In this document: positions 56,452 to 64,000 of the stretch, piece by piece
Position numbering within the stretch: the first letter of the stretch is position 1
Layout: every line of letters begins with the position of its first letter
Source of the DNA: Sulfitobacter guttiformis
GTDB lineage: Bacteria; Pseudomonadota; Alphaproteobacteria; Rhodobacterales; Rhodobacteraceae
Direction of reading: 5' to 3'
Length of the DNA stretch: 64,000 bases
Assembly (NCBI RefSeq): GCF_003610455.1
Contig: NZ_RAQK01000002.1
Location: 124,001-188,000 of the forward strand
Notes under the pieces: generated by a model
Told to the model about the DNA's origin: nothing
The model's input: only the letters and a program-made list of their open reading frames with translations
Databases searched by the model: none
Translations under genes and position numbers: made by a program

Positions 56452-56805
56452 CTATTTTTTAAAGGGCCGAAAACAATTCCCGTCCATTGTAACAATTTCC
56501 CGGTCAGGGGCTCCTGCAAAGTACCAGAGACGACCATTTTCTTTCGAAACTATGATCGAGATGAAACCTCCTACATCTTCATTTGAGGAGATAAAGAAAA
56601 ACAGTATCTTCTTTGTTTCATTGAGAATCGGGGAGACTTGTCCATCAAAAATTGAAGCCTCCCCCGTCTCGCTATCAAAGATAATACTTAGCGGCCCTTG
56701 TTCGCCATATTCCGCATGTTTCAAGCTGCATTTGAGCCCGACGGGTTCAGCGTTTGCGACACTGAGATTCGCTAAAACTAATAAAATTGATATCATATAT
56801 TTCAT
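56452..56805 (-). CDS. Small secreted protein (moron-like), unknown function
   Basis: 117 residues from ATG 56805 (GAGGG upstream), with a signal peptide ending LSVANAE. The mature part has two Cys and a beta pattern (SLKHAEYGEQGPLSIIFDSE, ENGRLWYFAG, DGNCFRPFKK). It is on the opposite strand from the head genes and has lower GC, as accessory cargo genes (morons) in phages do. An open frame extending upstream into terL is a shadow. Confidence 0.6.
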   Translation of the reverse strand: MKYMISILLVLANLSVANAEPVGLKCSLKHAEYGEQGPLSIIFDSETGEASIFDGQVSPILNETKKILFFFISSNEDVGGFISIIVSKENGRLWYFAGAPDREIVTMDGNCFRPFKK

Positions 56806-56841
56806 TTCTGGACCCTCTGCTGATAACCCGGCGAGGCTGAC

Positions 56842-58356
56842 ATGAAAGCATCCACCAAAACAATCCGGTTTCTTGAAGGTCTCGCAATCCCTGAGGGTCC
56901 GAAGGCGGGCGAACTGATCAAGCTGGCACCATTTCAAAAGAAGTTTGTGCGCGGCGCTTTGGCTGACGGTGTGAACGTCGCAGTCCTGTCGATCGGTCGC
57001 GGCAACGCTAAGACGGCGCTGTCTGCGGGCATCGCTTTGGGTTCGTGCATGGGCAAATGGGACGAACAACCCCGGCGTGAAATTCTCATAGCAGCCCGTA
57101 CCCGTGATCAAGCCCGAATTGCTTTTGATTTTGTCGTGGGTTTCATGCGGTCCTTGCCTGAGGACGAACAGGCGCTGTTCACGGTCCGGCGTTCCCCGCG
57201 TTTAGAGATTGAATATGACGGCGACGGCGGCGGGCACTTCATCCGGGCCATTGCTGCGGACGGCAAGAGCGCGCTGGGATCTGCGCCTACGCTGATCCTC
57301 ATGGACGAGCGCGGGCATTGGGCCGCTGATCAAGGTGACGCACTGGAACATGCGCTGCTGTCTGGCATGGGCAAACGCGGCGGGCGGGCGCTGATCATAT
57401 CCACCTCGGCGGCTGATGATGCGCACCCTTTTTCTGTGTGGCTTGATGAGGATGCACCGGGCATCTACCGCCAAGAGCATCGCCCTTCACCGGGCTTGCC
57501 TGCGGATGATCTGGACAGTTTGAAAGAGGCGAACCCCGGCGCGGCGGCGGGCATCGGGTCCAGTCTGGAATGGTTGCAAGGGCAGGCACGGCGGGCCATT
57601 GCGCGCGGCGGTTCTACGCTGACCACGTTCCGCCTCTACAATCGAAACGAGCGGGTGAGCGGTGAAACCCGCGATGTGCTGCTGACCGTCGATGAGTGGC
57701 TGGCCTGCGAGGTGTCGGAGGTTCCGGCACGGCAGGGGCAATGTGTGATCGGCATCGACCTGGGCGGATCTGCATCTATGACGGCGGCGGCGTTCTACTG
57801 GCCTGAGACGGGGCGACTAGAAGCTCTAGGCACCTTCCCAAGTAAACCGAACCTTGCGGACCGTGGCGCAAACGATGGCGTTCAAGGCCGCTATGTCGAG
57901 ATGAAGGACCGGGGCGAACTGTCCACCCTTGGCGACCAGACCGTGCCGATTGCGCCGTGGCTGATCGAGGTGATGAAGCATATCGAGGGCGAACCCGTCG
58001 CGGCGCTGGTCGCTGACCGATACAAACAATCCGAACTTGGCGAGGCGATCGAGCGGGCGGGCATCCGCGCGGCTGTGGTCTGGCGTGGCTTTGGCTTCAA
58101 AGACGGGAACGAGGATTGCGAGCGGTTCCGGCGCGCGGCTTTCGACGGGAAGGTGCTGACCACCGCGTCCCTGCTGTTGCGGTCTGCGTTTGCGGACGCT
58201 GTGACCCTGCGAGATCCGGCAAACAATCTGAAATTGGCAAAGGCGAGATCCACGGGCCGGATCGATGCGGCATCGGCAACGGTAATCGCTGTGGCTGAGG
58301 GCGCGCGGATCATGGGCCGACCATCACATAAGGGAGGGCGTATTGCATGGGGATGA
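56842..58356 (+). CDS. Phage terminase large subunit
   Basis: 504 residues. Walker A-like SIGRGNAKTALSAGIAL (about residue 54), Walker B LILMDERGHW (about 150) and the nuclease domain starting VIGIDLGGSASMTAAAFYW (about 300) with VAALVADRYKQSEL identify an HK97/P22-group terminase (Terminase_1 type). It cuts and pumps DNA into the prohead. No separate small subunit is seen upstream, unless a small gene before the non-coding region serves. GAGG precedes the ATG. Its end overlaps the neck-protein gene by 10 bases. Confidence 0.88.
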   Translation: MKASTKTIRFLEGLAIPEGPKAGELIKLAPFQKKFVRGALADGVNVAVLSIGRGNAKTALSAGIALGSCMGKWDEQPRREILIAARTRDQARIAFDFVVGFMRSLPEDEQALFTVRRSPRLEIEYDGDGGGHFIRAIAADGKSALGSAPTLILMDERGHWAADQGDALEHALLSGMGKRGGRALIISTSAADDAHPFSVWLDEDAPGIYRQEHRPSPGLPADDLDSLKEANPGAAAGIGSSLEWLQGQARRAIARGGSTLTTFRLYNRNERVSGETRDVLLTVDEWLACEVSEVPARQGQCVIGIDLGGSASMTAAAFYWPETGRLEALGTFPSKPNLADRGANDGVQGRYVEMKDRGELSTLGDQTVPIAPWLIEVMKHIEGEPVAALVADRYKQSELGEAIERAGIRAAVVWRGFGFKDGNEDCERFRRAAFDGKVLTTASLLLRSAFADAVTLRDPANNLKLAKARSTGRIDAASATVIAVAEGARIMGRPSHKGGRIAWG

Positions 58357-58682
58357 CCGAAACGGCAACCCGGCTGATCGAGCGTTTTGGACAGGATGCA
58401 ATTCTGCGCAAACAGCCTGCACCACGTACCGACCCCGACGATCCGCCTGCGGGTCCGGCAGTGGACTATCCGGTCACTGTCGCGGTCACTGATTACACCG
58501 TCGAGGAGCGGGCAAACGCTCTTATCTCGGATAGTGCGCTGCGGGTGTTTATCACTGAGGGCGTTGTCCCTTCCACTGCTGACAAGCTGGTGATCGGCGG
58601 GGTTGCCTATCTGATCAATCGCGTCGGCACTCTGGGGCCGGATGGCGTGGTGATCTGCTATGAATTGCGGGTCCAGATATGA
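58347..58682 (+). CDS. Head-tail joining (neck) protein
   Basis: 111 residues: DYPVTVAVTDYTVEERANAL and a beta-rich end (YLINRVGTLGPDGVVICYEL) resemble phage head-tail adaptor/stopper proteins. Position directly after the terminase and before HNH supports this. ATGA overlap with the HNH gene. Confidence 0.6.
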   Translation: MGMTETATRLIERFGQDAILRKQPAPRTDPDDPPAGPAVDYPVTVAVTDYTVEERANALISDSALRVFITEGVVPSTADKLVIGGVAYLINRVGTLGPDGVVICYELRVQI

Positions 58683-59005
58683 GCAGGCGCGACGAGTACA
58701 AACGGCACTCTGCGAAGGTAACACGCGGGCCACGATGGAAGGCTCTGAGGATGCAAGCCTTGGATCGTGACGGCTGGCAATGCGTCCAGTGTGGCGAGCT
58801 GCGGCGGCTGGAATGTGACCACGTTCTGCCTGTCAAAACGCACCCCGAACTTTCCTACACCCTGTCAAATTTACAAATTCTCTGCGGGCGCTGTCATGCG
58901 CGCAAAACGAGATTGGAAGTGGGTCACACCCCGCTTTCCCCGAAGCGTCAACAATGGCGCGACCTCCTGTCGAGCATGAAAGGAAATAACTATGCTGACA
59001 TCTAA
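58679..59005 (+). CDS. HNH endonuclease (phage packaging type)
   Basis: 108 residues. The HNH fold with zinc Cys pairs: CVQCGELRRLECDHVLPV (Cys-x2-Cys and the HNH Asp-His), then NLQILCGRCHARKT. HNH proteins of this size near terminases cooperate with TerL in cos cleavage in HK97-like phages. Ends 14 bases inside the capsid gene. Confidence 0.88.
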   Translation: MSRRDEYKRHSAKVTRGPRWKALRMQALDRDGWQCVQCGELRRLECDHVLPVKTHPELSYTLSNLQILCGRCHARKTRLEVGHTPLSPKRQQWRDLLSSMKGNNYADI

Positions 59006-60266
59006 AAAGCTGGAATTGCGCCGTTCCGAGATCCGTCAAAACCTGTCGGAGCTGGCGAACATCGAAACACCGTCTGCGGACGAAACCCGCAAAATGACTG
59101 AACTGGATACGGAGTATCGCGCCAAGGAAGTGCAGTATCGCGCGGCGCTGGTATCCGAGGATGAAGAACGCCGGGACGCTGGCAATGTGCTGGAAACTCG
59201 TTCCGAAAAGGAATGGACCGAGATCATGGGCGCTTTCGAGATGCGCCAGGTTGCCTTGAGCCTGGACGAAGGCCGCGCGCTCGACGGGCAAACGGCGGAG
59301 ATCGTAACCGAGCTGCGGAGCGCGGGCGGCTATCGCGGCATCCCTGTGCCATATGCTGCACTTGAGACGCGCGCCGGGGAGACGATTGCCAGCGGTACAC
59401 CGAACCCGATTGCCACCCGTCCCTTGATCGAGCGTCTGTTCCCTGCGTCTGTCGCGGCTCAAATGGGCGTCCAGATGATCAATATCGGCAGCGGCGACTC
59501 GGAAACACCCGTCACCACGTCGGCGATCACGGCGGGCTGGCAGGCAACGGAAACGGGCAATGTGCCGGGGCCGTCCGCTTACGCCACGTTGGACCGTCCG
59601 CTTGCCCCTGATCACACTCTGGGAATCCAGATGCGGATCACCCGCAAGACGCTCAAACAATCGGGCGCGGCTCTTGAGCAGGCGATCCGCCGGGACATGA
59701 ACGGGGCTATGTCGCAAGAGATGGACCGGGCAATCTTCAACGGTTCCGGCGCGTCTGGCGAGCCTACGGGCGTGTTCACGGGCGCAACGGCTTGGGGCAT
59801 TGCAGAAAATGCACTGGACGCGGCGGCAACATGGGCGGCGTTCCGTTCCGAGGTCGTGGCGTTTATCACGGAAAACGCTGCAAACGGTCCGGCGGCTGTG
59901 CGTCTGCTGATCCGACCCGAAGTCTGGGACACGATGGACGGCAGCTACATCACGGGCACGGCTGTCACTGAGTGGGAACGCCTGATGAAGTACATCGGCA
60001 GCGTTACCATGTCTCACAACGCTTTGCCTGCCCCTGCGCTACCATCCGGCGGCACCGAAGGCGATCCTCTGGAAAGCATGGCACTGCTGACAACATCGGC
60101 GGGCGGGGTTGCCCCTGTGTTCGTGGGGCTTTGGGGGGCCGTGGATCTGATCCGCGATCCCTATGCCGATGCACAGTCGGGCGGGCTTCGTCTGACGGCG
60201 CTTTCCACGATGGACACGACAATTAGTCGGGCTGTGCAGTCGCGCGTTCTGACGGGTATCCAGTAA
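58992..60266 (+). CDS. Major capsid protein, HK97 family
   Basis: 424 residues. The N-terminal helical delta-like domain (LELRRSEIRQNLSELANIET, and Glu/Arg-rich to about residue 85) is the scaffolding part usually removed by the prohead protease. The HK97 fold follows: LIERLFPASVAAQMGVQMIN, TRKTLKQSGAALEQAIRRDM, AIFNGSGASGEPTGVF and LRLTALSTMDTTISRAVQSR. The protease gene follows 1 base later. Confidence 0.92.
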   Translation: MLTSKKLELRRSEIRQNLSELANIETPSADETRKMTELDTEYRAKEVQYRAALVSEDEERRDAGNVLETRSEKEWTEIMGAFEMRQVALSLDEGRALDGQTAEIVTELRSAGGYRGIPVPYAALETRAGETIASGTPNPIATRPLIERLFPASVAAQMGVQMINIGSGDSETPVTTSAITAGWQATETGNVPGPSAYATLDRPLAPDHTLGIQMRITRKTLKQSGAALEQAIRRDMNGAMSQEMDRAIFNGSGASGEPTGVFTGATAWGIAENALDAAATWAAFRSEVVAFITENAANGPAAVRLLIRPEVWDTMDGSYITGTAVTEWERLMKYIGSVTMSHNALPAPALPSGGTEGDPLESMALLTTSAGGVAPVFVGLWGAVDLIRDPYADAQSGGLRLTALSTMDTTISRAVQSRVLTGIQ

Positions 60267-60267
60267 G

Positions 60268-60900
60268 ATGCTGGAGGGCTTTGCAGGCGGCGGGCTTGAA
60301 CTCCGCAAGAGAGCGTCGGGCGCATTGGCCCTGCAAGGCTCTTTCCCATACGGCAAACGTGCCGTCCTGTCCGATGGCGGCAGGACGGGGCGACCCAAAA
60401 AAGAAGTGATTGCACCCAAGGCGTTCGCCTACCGGATCAACACACCATCGGAGCATGGCGGCAAAAAGGATATCCATCTGCTGTCGGGGCACGACTACGG
60501 CAAACCGCTGGCGTCGGTCCGCTCTGGCACTCTGGAGATTGCGGACAATGACGCGGGCGTCACCTTCACCGCGACGATCACCGAAGAAATGCAAGAGGTG
60601 TCATATGTGAAGGACATTCTTGCGGCGGTCGCGGCGGGGCTGGCGATCGGCATCTCCCCCGGCTTTCGACTGCCCCCGAAACGAGCTGTGCCTGAGCCTG
60701 AAAAGATCGAGGATGAAGGCATGGACCCTGAGAACGGCGCGCATAATGCGATTATCAGGACCGTGATGGCGGCGCTCTTGTACGAGCTGTCGATCGTGAC
60801 CCGTCCGGCCTATCCCGAAACGCAAATCGAGGCGCGCAAATGGTCACCAGATCCGGTGACGCGCGTGTTCTTGCCAAGCCGCATGAGGTATCCGCGATGA
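60268..60900 (+). CDS. HK97-family prohead protease (S78)
   Basis: 210 residues. Catalytic His in LLSGHDYGKPLASV, Ser region GISPGFRLPP, and ELSIVTRPAYPETQIEAR, typical of prohead serine proteases. It cleaves the delta domain of the capsid protein during maturation. Unusually it lies after the capsid gene, where in most HK97-type clusters it comes before. ATGA overlap with the next gene. Confidence 0.88.
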   Translation: MLEGFAGGGLELRKRASGALALQGSFPYGKRAVLSDGGRTGRPKKEVIAPKAFAYRINTPSEHGGKKDIHLLSGHDYGKPLASVRSGTLEIADNDAGVTFTATITEEMQEVSYVKDILAAVAAGLAIGISPGFRLPPKRAVPEPEKIEDEGMDPENGAHNAIIRTVMAALLYELSIVTRPAYPETQIEARKWSPDPVTRVFLPSRMRYPR

Positions 60901-61433
60901 TCGACGTTCTAAAGCAATTCGAGGAGATCCCGGCGCAATATCCCGCTGTACCTTCAACGCTGTCTGTCGCGGCGGCGGCGCTGGATTCGGCGATGATCTG
61001 GGCAAGGATCGAGGATTATATCGCACACCGCTTCACTGAGCGCGAAGTCGTTTGGACGCTACTGGGCAACGGCGGCGATCAATTCCACCCGCGTCTGACG
61101 CCTGTCGTGTCCAGCGTGGCGGATCTGTGGACGGGTGAGGCGTGGGAAGCTGTGACGCTGTTGCAAGGTCCGCTTGGCGTCTGCCTGCCTGCCGATGGCA
61201 CCTACCGGATCACGGCGCAAGTCGGCGGCGGTGATGTGCCGGCACCTGTCTCTGAGGCGTTCCGGCGCTTGGCTGAATATCTCGCTGCGGACCCCGGCAC
61301 GGCAGGGGCGTCCAGCACGTCTGTGTCGATCGGGCCTATCGAGGAAACACTGGACCGCGCGCCGACATGGATAGCGCGGGCAATGCAACATTCAGGCGCG
61401 GCGGATCTGCTGCGCACTTATCGGAGGGCGTGA
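60897..61433 (+). CDS. Phage head-tail connector-like protein
   Basis: 178 residues from ATG 60897. Helical N-terminal part (LKQFEEIPAQYPAVPSTLSV, then a long MIWARIEDYIAHRFTEREVV) resembles gp6-type connector proteins. The TAGASSTSVSIGPIEETLDR end is phage-like. Portal follows 2 bases later. Confidence 0.55.
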   Translation: MIDVLKQFEEIPAQYPAVPSTLSVAAAALDSAMIWARIEDYIAHRFTEREVVWTLLGNGGDQFHPRLTPVVSSVADLWTGEAWEAVTLLQGPLGVCLPADGTYRITAQVGGGDVPAPVSEAFRRLAEYLAADPGTAGASSTSVSIGPIEETLDRAPTWIARAMQHSGAADLLRTYRRA

Positions 61434-61435
61434 GC

Positions 61436-62488
61436 ATGTGGCCGTTTAAGAAAAAAGAGCCTGAGATTGAAACGAGATCGAGCGGCACCGGGTACACCAG
61501 CCAAGTGATGGCGGCGCGGGCTGAATACATCGGCGGCGTCGACGGCTTGGCGGAACTCACTGGCACCGTGCAAGCCTGTGTGAGCCTCTGGGAGGGCGGT
61601 CTGAGCCTTGCGGACGTATCCGGCACCGACCTGCTGTCGCCTTCCACCTTGGCCCTGTCTGCGCGCGCTCTGGCGCTGCGTGGCGAGGCTGTGTTCGTGA
61701 TCCGCGATGATGGCCTGTTGCCCTGTTCGGATTGGGATCTGACCACACGGTTCAGCAAGCCTACCGCCTATCGCGTCGGCGTCCCTGACACGGGCGGCGG
61801 GCGATCGATGACGGTACTTGCCGGGGAGGTGCTGCACTTCCGCGTCGGGTCCGAAATATCCATGCCCTATGTCGGATCTGCACCCTTGCGGCGCGCGCGC
61901 CTGACCGCTGGCCTGCTGCACACGCTGGAAAGTGCGCTTGGCGAGATCTACGCAAACGCACCGCTTGGCACGTCGATCGTGCCGTTCCCTGAATCGCCGG
62001 AAACTGACATGGAGGATCTGGCACGGGGCTTTCGAGGAACCCGTGGGCGCGTCCTGATCCGCGAGAGTGTGAACGTTCAAGCTGCGGGCGGTCCTGCACC
62101 TGCGCAAGACTGGAAGGCCAGCGACGTGACGCCGGATCTATCCAAAGCAATGACCCGCGAGACATGGGCCGCGTCGAGATCCAGCATCGAAATGGCGTTC
62201 GGGGTTCTCCCCGGTCTGAGCAATCCCGTCACCACCGGGCCGATGGTGCGAGAGGCTCAACGCCACCTTGCACAATGGGGGCTTATGCCGATTGCCGCGA
62301 TGATCGGGCAAGAGGCATCGGAGAAGTTAGGCCAGCCTGTCCAACTGGACGTGATGAGGCCGCTACAGGCGTTTGACGCAGGCGGACGGGCGCGGGCGCT
62401 TGGGGCCATTATCAAGGCACTTGGCGAGGCGAAGGAACTGGGCGTCGACCCGGAACAGGCACTGAAAATCGTAGATTGGAAGGAATGA
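61436..62488 (+). CDS. Phage portal protein, HK97 family
   Basis: 350 residues from ATG 61436 (MWPFKKKEPEIETRSS). Signature segments: ACVSLWEGGLSLADV, LHFRVGSEISMPYVGSAPL and IEMAFGVLPGLSNPVTTGP, with the C-terminal PLQAFDAGGRARALGAII. The dodecameric portal is the DNA gate of the head. The usual order is portal, protease, capsid; here portal is last. Its stop overlaps the next ATG. Confidence 0.85.
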   Translation: MWPFKKKEPEIETRSSGTGYTSQVMAARAEYIGGVDGLAELTGTVQACVSLWEGGLSLADVSGTDLLSPSTLALSARALALRGEAVFVIRDDGLLPCSDWDLTTRFSKPTAYRVGVPDTGGGRSMTVLAGEVLHFRVGSEISMPYVGSAPLRRARLTAGLLHTLESALGEIYANAPLGTSIVPFPESPETDMEDLARGFRGTRGRVLIRESVNVQAAGGPAPAQDWKASDVTPDLSKAMTRETWAASRSSIEMAFGVLPGLSNPVTTGPMVREAQRHLAQWGLMPIAAMIGQEASEKLGQPVQLDVMRPLQAFDAGGRARALGAIIKALGEAKELGVDPEQALKIVDWKE

Positions 62489-62781
62489 ACATGGATATCG
62501 AAATCACGGGCCTGTCGCGGGTAGTTGATCCAAAGCCGAACAAAAAGGAGGATACGATCATCGCTTTCTTTGATTGCACGATCGGGCCTGTCGCGCTGCG
62601 GGGTTGCGCTCTGACAATTCGCAAGTGTGGCTTTGTGACGATCTGGGAGCCAAAAATTGCAGACGGGCACAAACAACGATCTGTTTATATCAATGACCGG
62701 GATCTAAAGGGCGAGATCGTGGTCGCGGCGCAAGCGGCGTTCGAGGCTATGGGCGGCGCAAAGAGCAGGGCGTCCCGTTAG
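62485..62781 (+). CDS. Small phage-type protein
   Basis: 98 residues from ATG 62485 (AAGGA upstream; an alternative ATG is at 62491). Features: a beta-rich core (VALRGCALTIRKCGFVTIWE) and KGEIVVAAQAAFEAMG. Last gene of the head module before the strand switch. Family not recognised. Confidence 0.55.
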   Translation: MNMDIEITGLSRVVDPKPNKKEDTIIAFFDCTIGPVALRGCALTIRKCGFVTIWEPKIADGHKQRSVYINDRDLKGEIVVAAQAAFEAMGGAKSRASR

Positions 62782-62790
62782 CGGGCTGTC

Positions 62791-63111
62791 TTAGTAGATG
62801 GCTAGTAGATCATCGCGAACATTGTAATCTTCTCCCGTAACTACTCCGCTGTACCGATTCCTTACAATGGCTCCAAAGCCGTTCTGTGAGTCCACGGGTC
62901 CGCTAAAGTTAAAATAGCAATCACCAATACGGATCAATTCTCCGCCCGATGGGAATGAAGCTGTTGAGGGCGATTTCAATTTCGCGGCAACGGCCTGCTC
63001 CATAATGCTTCGGGCCTTGCCCTCAAAGCAATCTGGAACTGCTTGCATGTATATGATTGCAGCCGCGACAACAGCCGATGCGCCCATAACCGAATAACCC
63101 ACAATCTTCAT
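62791..63111 (-). CDS. Small membrane-anchored or secreted protein, moron-like
   Basis: 106 residues. An N-terminal hydrophobic segment (VMGASAVVAAAIIYMQAVPD) anchors or exports it. The AKLKSPSTASFPSGGELIRI stretch recurs in small secreted hypothetical proteins. Two Cys in the mature part. Opposite in strand to the head genes, convergent with the small gene at 62485. Function unknown. Confidence 0.6.
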   Translation of the reverse strand: MKIVGYSVMGASAVVAAAIIYMQAVPDCFEGKARSIMEQAVAAKLKSPSTASFPSGGELIRIGDCYFNFSGPVDSQNGFGAIVRNRYSGVVTGEDYNVRDDLLAIY

Positions 63112-63349
63112 TCACAAACTCCGTTGGTTCGCGCTCAGGCTAGGGCGCAACCTGCAATCGTACAAGGACGCAAGCACATGCAATCTGGCTTGCCACCCCG
63201 CTTTGCAATCTCTGGCACCCCAAACTAGCACAGTTTGCACCCCCCGAAATTACTCAACATAACACCCGAATTACGCGAGATCCGGCAGGTTCCGGGCGGG
63301 CGACCACCTTTAATTCCCTATCAAATTCCCCGGTAATGGGGTTACTGGC

Positions 63350-63664
63350 CTATTTCTTTGCAAGGCGAAAGTCACGTTTGACCGCTTCAATATCCTCTTT
63401 CAGGTTGTCGAGAATTTTTAAAGTACTGTGTAAATGGTCGCCTTTTAATCCGTTATCTTCCGAGAGGATAGCGAGCGATAAATTTAGCAGAGTATCTTCC
63501 AGAATTTTTTCATGGAAGTTGTCAGGATATTCTTTCTCAAGAGTAGAAATTATCTCTGCGTTCATGCTGCGATTGTTTGCGTCTGCTGTTGCTTTGATTC
63601 TGTCGCGCATACCGTCTGGCAAGCGGAGCATAAATTTATCAGAAAGCTGTCGGTTTTCATCCAT
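63350..63664 (-). CDS. Arc-family DNA-binding regulator
   Basis: 104 residues from ATG 63664. The ribbon-helix-helix reads KFMLRLPDGMRDRIKATADA, then NNRSMNAEIISTLEKEY, clearly Arc/MetJ-like. The C-terminal half is Leu-rich and may oligomerise. Divergent from the Arc-like gene at 63748, sharing an operator region. Confidence 0.85.
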   Translation of the reverse strand: MDENRQLSDKFMLRLPDGMRDRIKATADANNRSMNAEIISTLEKEYPDNFHEKILEDTLLNLSLAILSEDNGLKGDHLHSTLKILDNLKEDIEAVKRDFRLAKK

Positions 63665-63734
63665 AGTGTCCAATGGCCATAATTTTCTACTTGACGCAAT
63701 AGTGTCCTTTGGACATATATTGTCATATGGACCT
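63660..63734. promoter_or_regulatory. Divergent promoter and Arc-type operators
   Basis: TTGACG (63691-63696) with a -10 CATATA (63714-63719), spacer 17, would drive the plus-strand Arc gene. Two near-identical boxes ATAGTGTCC occur at 63663-63671 and 63699-63707; the second forms the palindrome TGTCC-TTT-GGACA between -35 and -10. A third half-site TGTCATATGGACC lies downstream at 63721. Bound repressor would block the promoter. Confidence 0.65.
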
Positions 63735-63747
63735 ATCGGAGATTGAA

Positions 63748-63900
63748 ATGACCACCCGGAAACCTTTGCAGCTACGTCTGCCCCCTGACCAAAAGGACTG
63801 GATAGCCGCGCAGGCGGCGGCGAACGTATCCAGCCAGAACAGCGAGATCATCCGCGCGATCCGCGAACGGATGGAACGCGTCGTGGGTGATGCTAAATAA
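63748..63900 (+). CDS. Arc-like ribbon-helix-helix protein
   Basis: 50 residues from ATG 63748, with GGAG in the leader. KPLQLRLPPDQKDWIAAQAA then ANVSSQNSEIIRAIRERM is the Arc fold. It probably controls the genes to its right, the first of which overlaps its stop (TAATG). Confidence 0.8.
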   Translation: MTTRKPLQLRLPPDQKDWIAAQAAANVSSQNSEIIRAIRERMERVVGDAK

Positions 63901-64000
63901 TGAGCAACCCGCGCGCCACCTTCAAGCAAGTTGACGTCACCCGCGCCGCTAAGGGCGCGCTGGCGGCGGGCTTGCCTGTGGAGCGCGTGGAGATCTGCCG
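63900..64000 (+). CDS. Small phage-type protein, 5' part
   Basis: Starts MSNPRATFKQVDVTRAAKGA and continues off the window. The start resembles a short basic protein found in alphaproteobacterial phages and islands next to integrase or replication genes. Overlap TAATG with the Arc-like gene indicates a new plus-strand operon. Confidence 0.6.
   Translation, partial: MSNPRATFKQVDVTRAAKGALAAGLPVERVEIC

Noticed and set aside
56842..62488. Head genes as a gene transfer agent cluster
   Set aside because: GTA clusters run terminase, portal, protease, capsid; here the capsid precedes the protease and portal, and morons and Arc regulators are present.

Overview
The window looks like a chromosomal segment of a marine alphaproteobacterium of the Roseobacter group (Rhodobacterales). 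This is inferred from gene content: HemP next to a TonB system, a RegA/PrrA/ActR-type redox regulator beside pseudoazurin, RTX proteins, a cytosine deaminase with a BMP-type ABC importer, and many decayed insertion sequences. No rRNA or tRNA gene was recognised, so the taxonomic call rests on protein content alone.

Layout. 1-2.6 kb: the end of a TonB/heme locus (tonB 3' part, an FMN-dependent hydroxy-acid oxidase, a HemP operon). 2.8-6.6 kb: membrane proteins, an orphan RegA-like regulator, pseudoazurin and an NAD(P)-binding reductase. 8.0-9.4 kb: an RTX protein. 10.4-16.2 kb: a complete operon for import and deamination of a cytosine-like base (BMP lipoprotein/SBP, double ATPase, two permeases, deaminase). 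16.5-18.6 kb: a large secreted protein with four cadherin-like repeats and an RTX tail. 19.6-25.7 kb: a decayed cellulose/exopolysaccharide locus in which every gene carries frameshifts or stops. 26.1-28.0 kb: RraA-like protein and a PLP aminotransferase. 28.4-29.0 kb: nested IS6 and IS3 relics. 29.2-37.7 kb: an oligopeptide-type ABC importer followed by glycerophosphodiesterase, HAD phosphatase, sugar isomerase/epimerase and a small kinase, an arrangement reminiscent of agrocinopine (acc) catabolism. 37.7-47.0 kb: a patchwork of relics (IS ends, a phage terminase scrap, an IS1182 pseudogene) between a DegT aminotransferase, a YHYH/PEBP operon and small envelope proteins. 47.1-52.2 kb: groESL with a perfect CIRCE operator, a tiny basic protein, a LicC-like nucleotidyltransferase, and a methionine aminopeptidase divergent from a ParD-like antitoxin.

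54.4-64.0 kb is a mobile element: a TOPRIM protein, a roughly 400-base structured-looking non-coding block, then a tightly overlapped HK97 head module (terminase, neck protein, HNH, major capsid, prohead protease, connector, portal) and finally two divergent Arc-type regulators with overlapping promoter/operator. No tail, lysis or integrase gene is visible before the window ends. The capsid-protease-portal order and the absence of tails up to the regulators make a capsid-forming phage satellite (cf-PICI-like) the most interesting hypothesis, alongside an ordinary prophage cut by the window edge.

A degenerate family of intergenic repeats recurs across the window, and several gaps over 300 bases hold only such debris.
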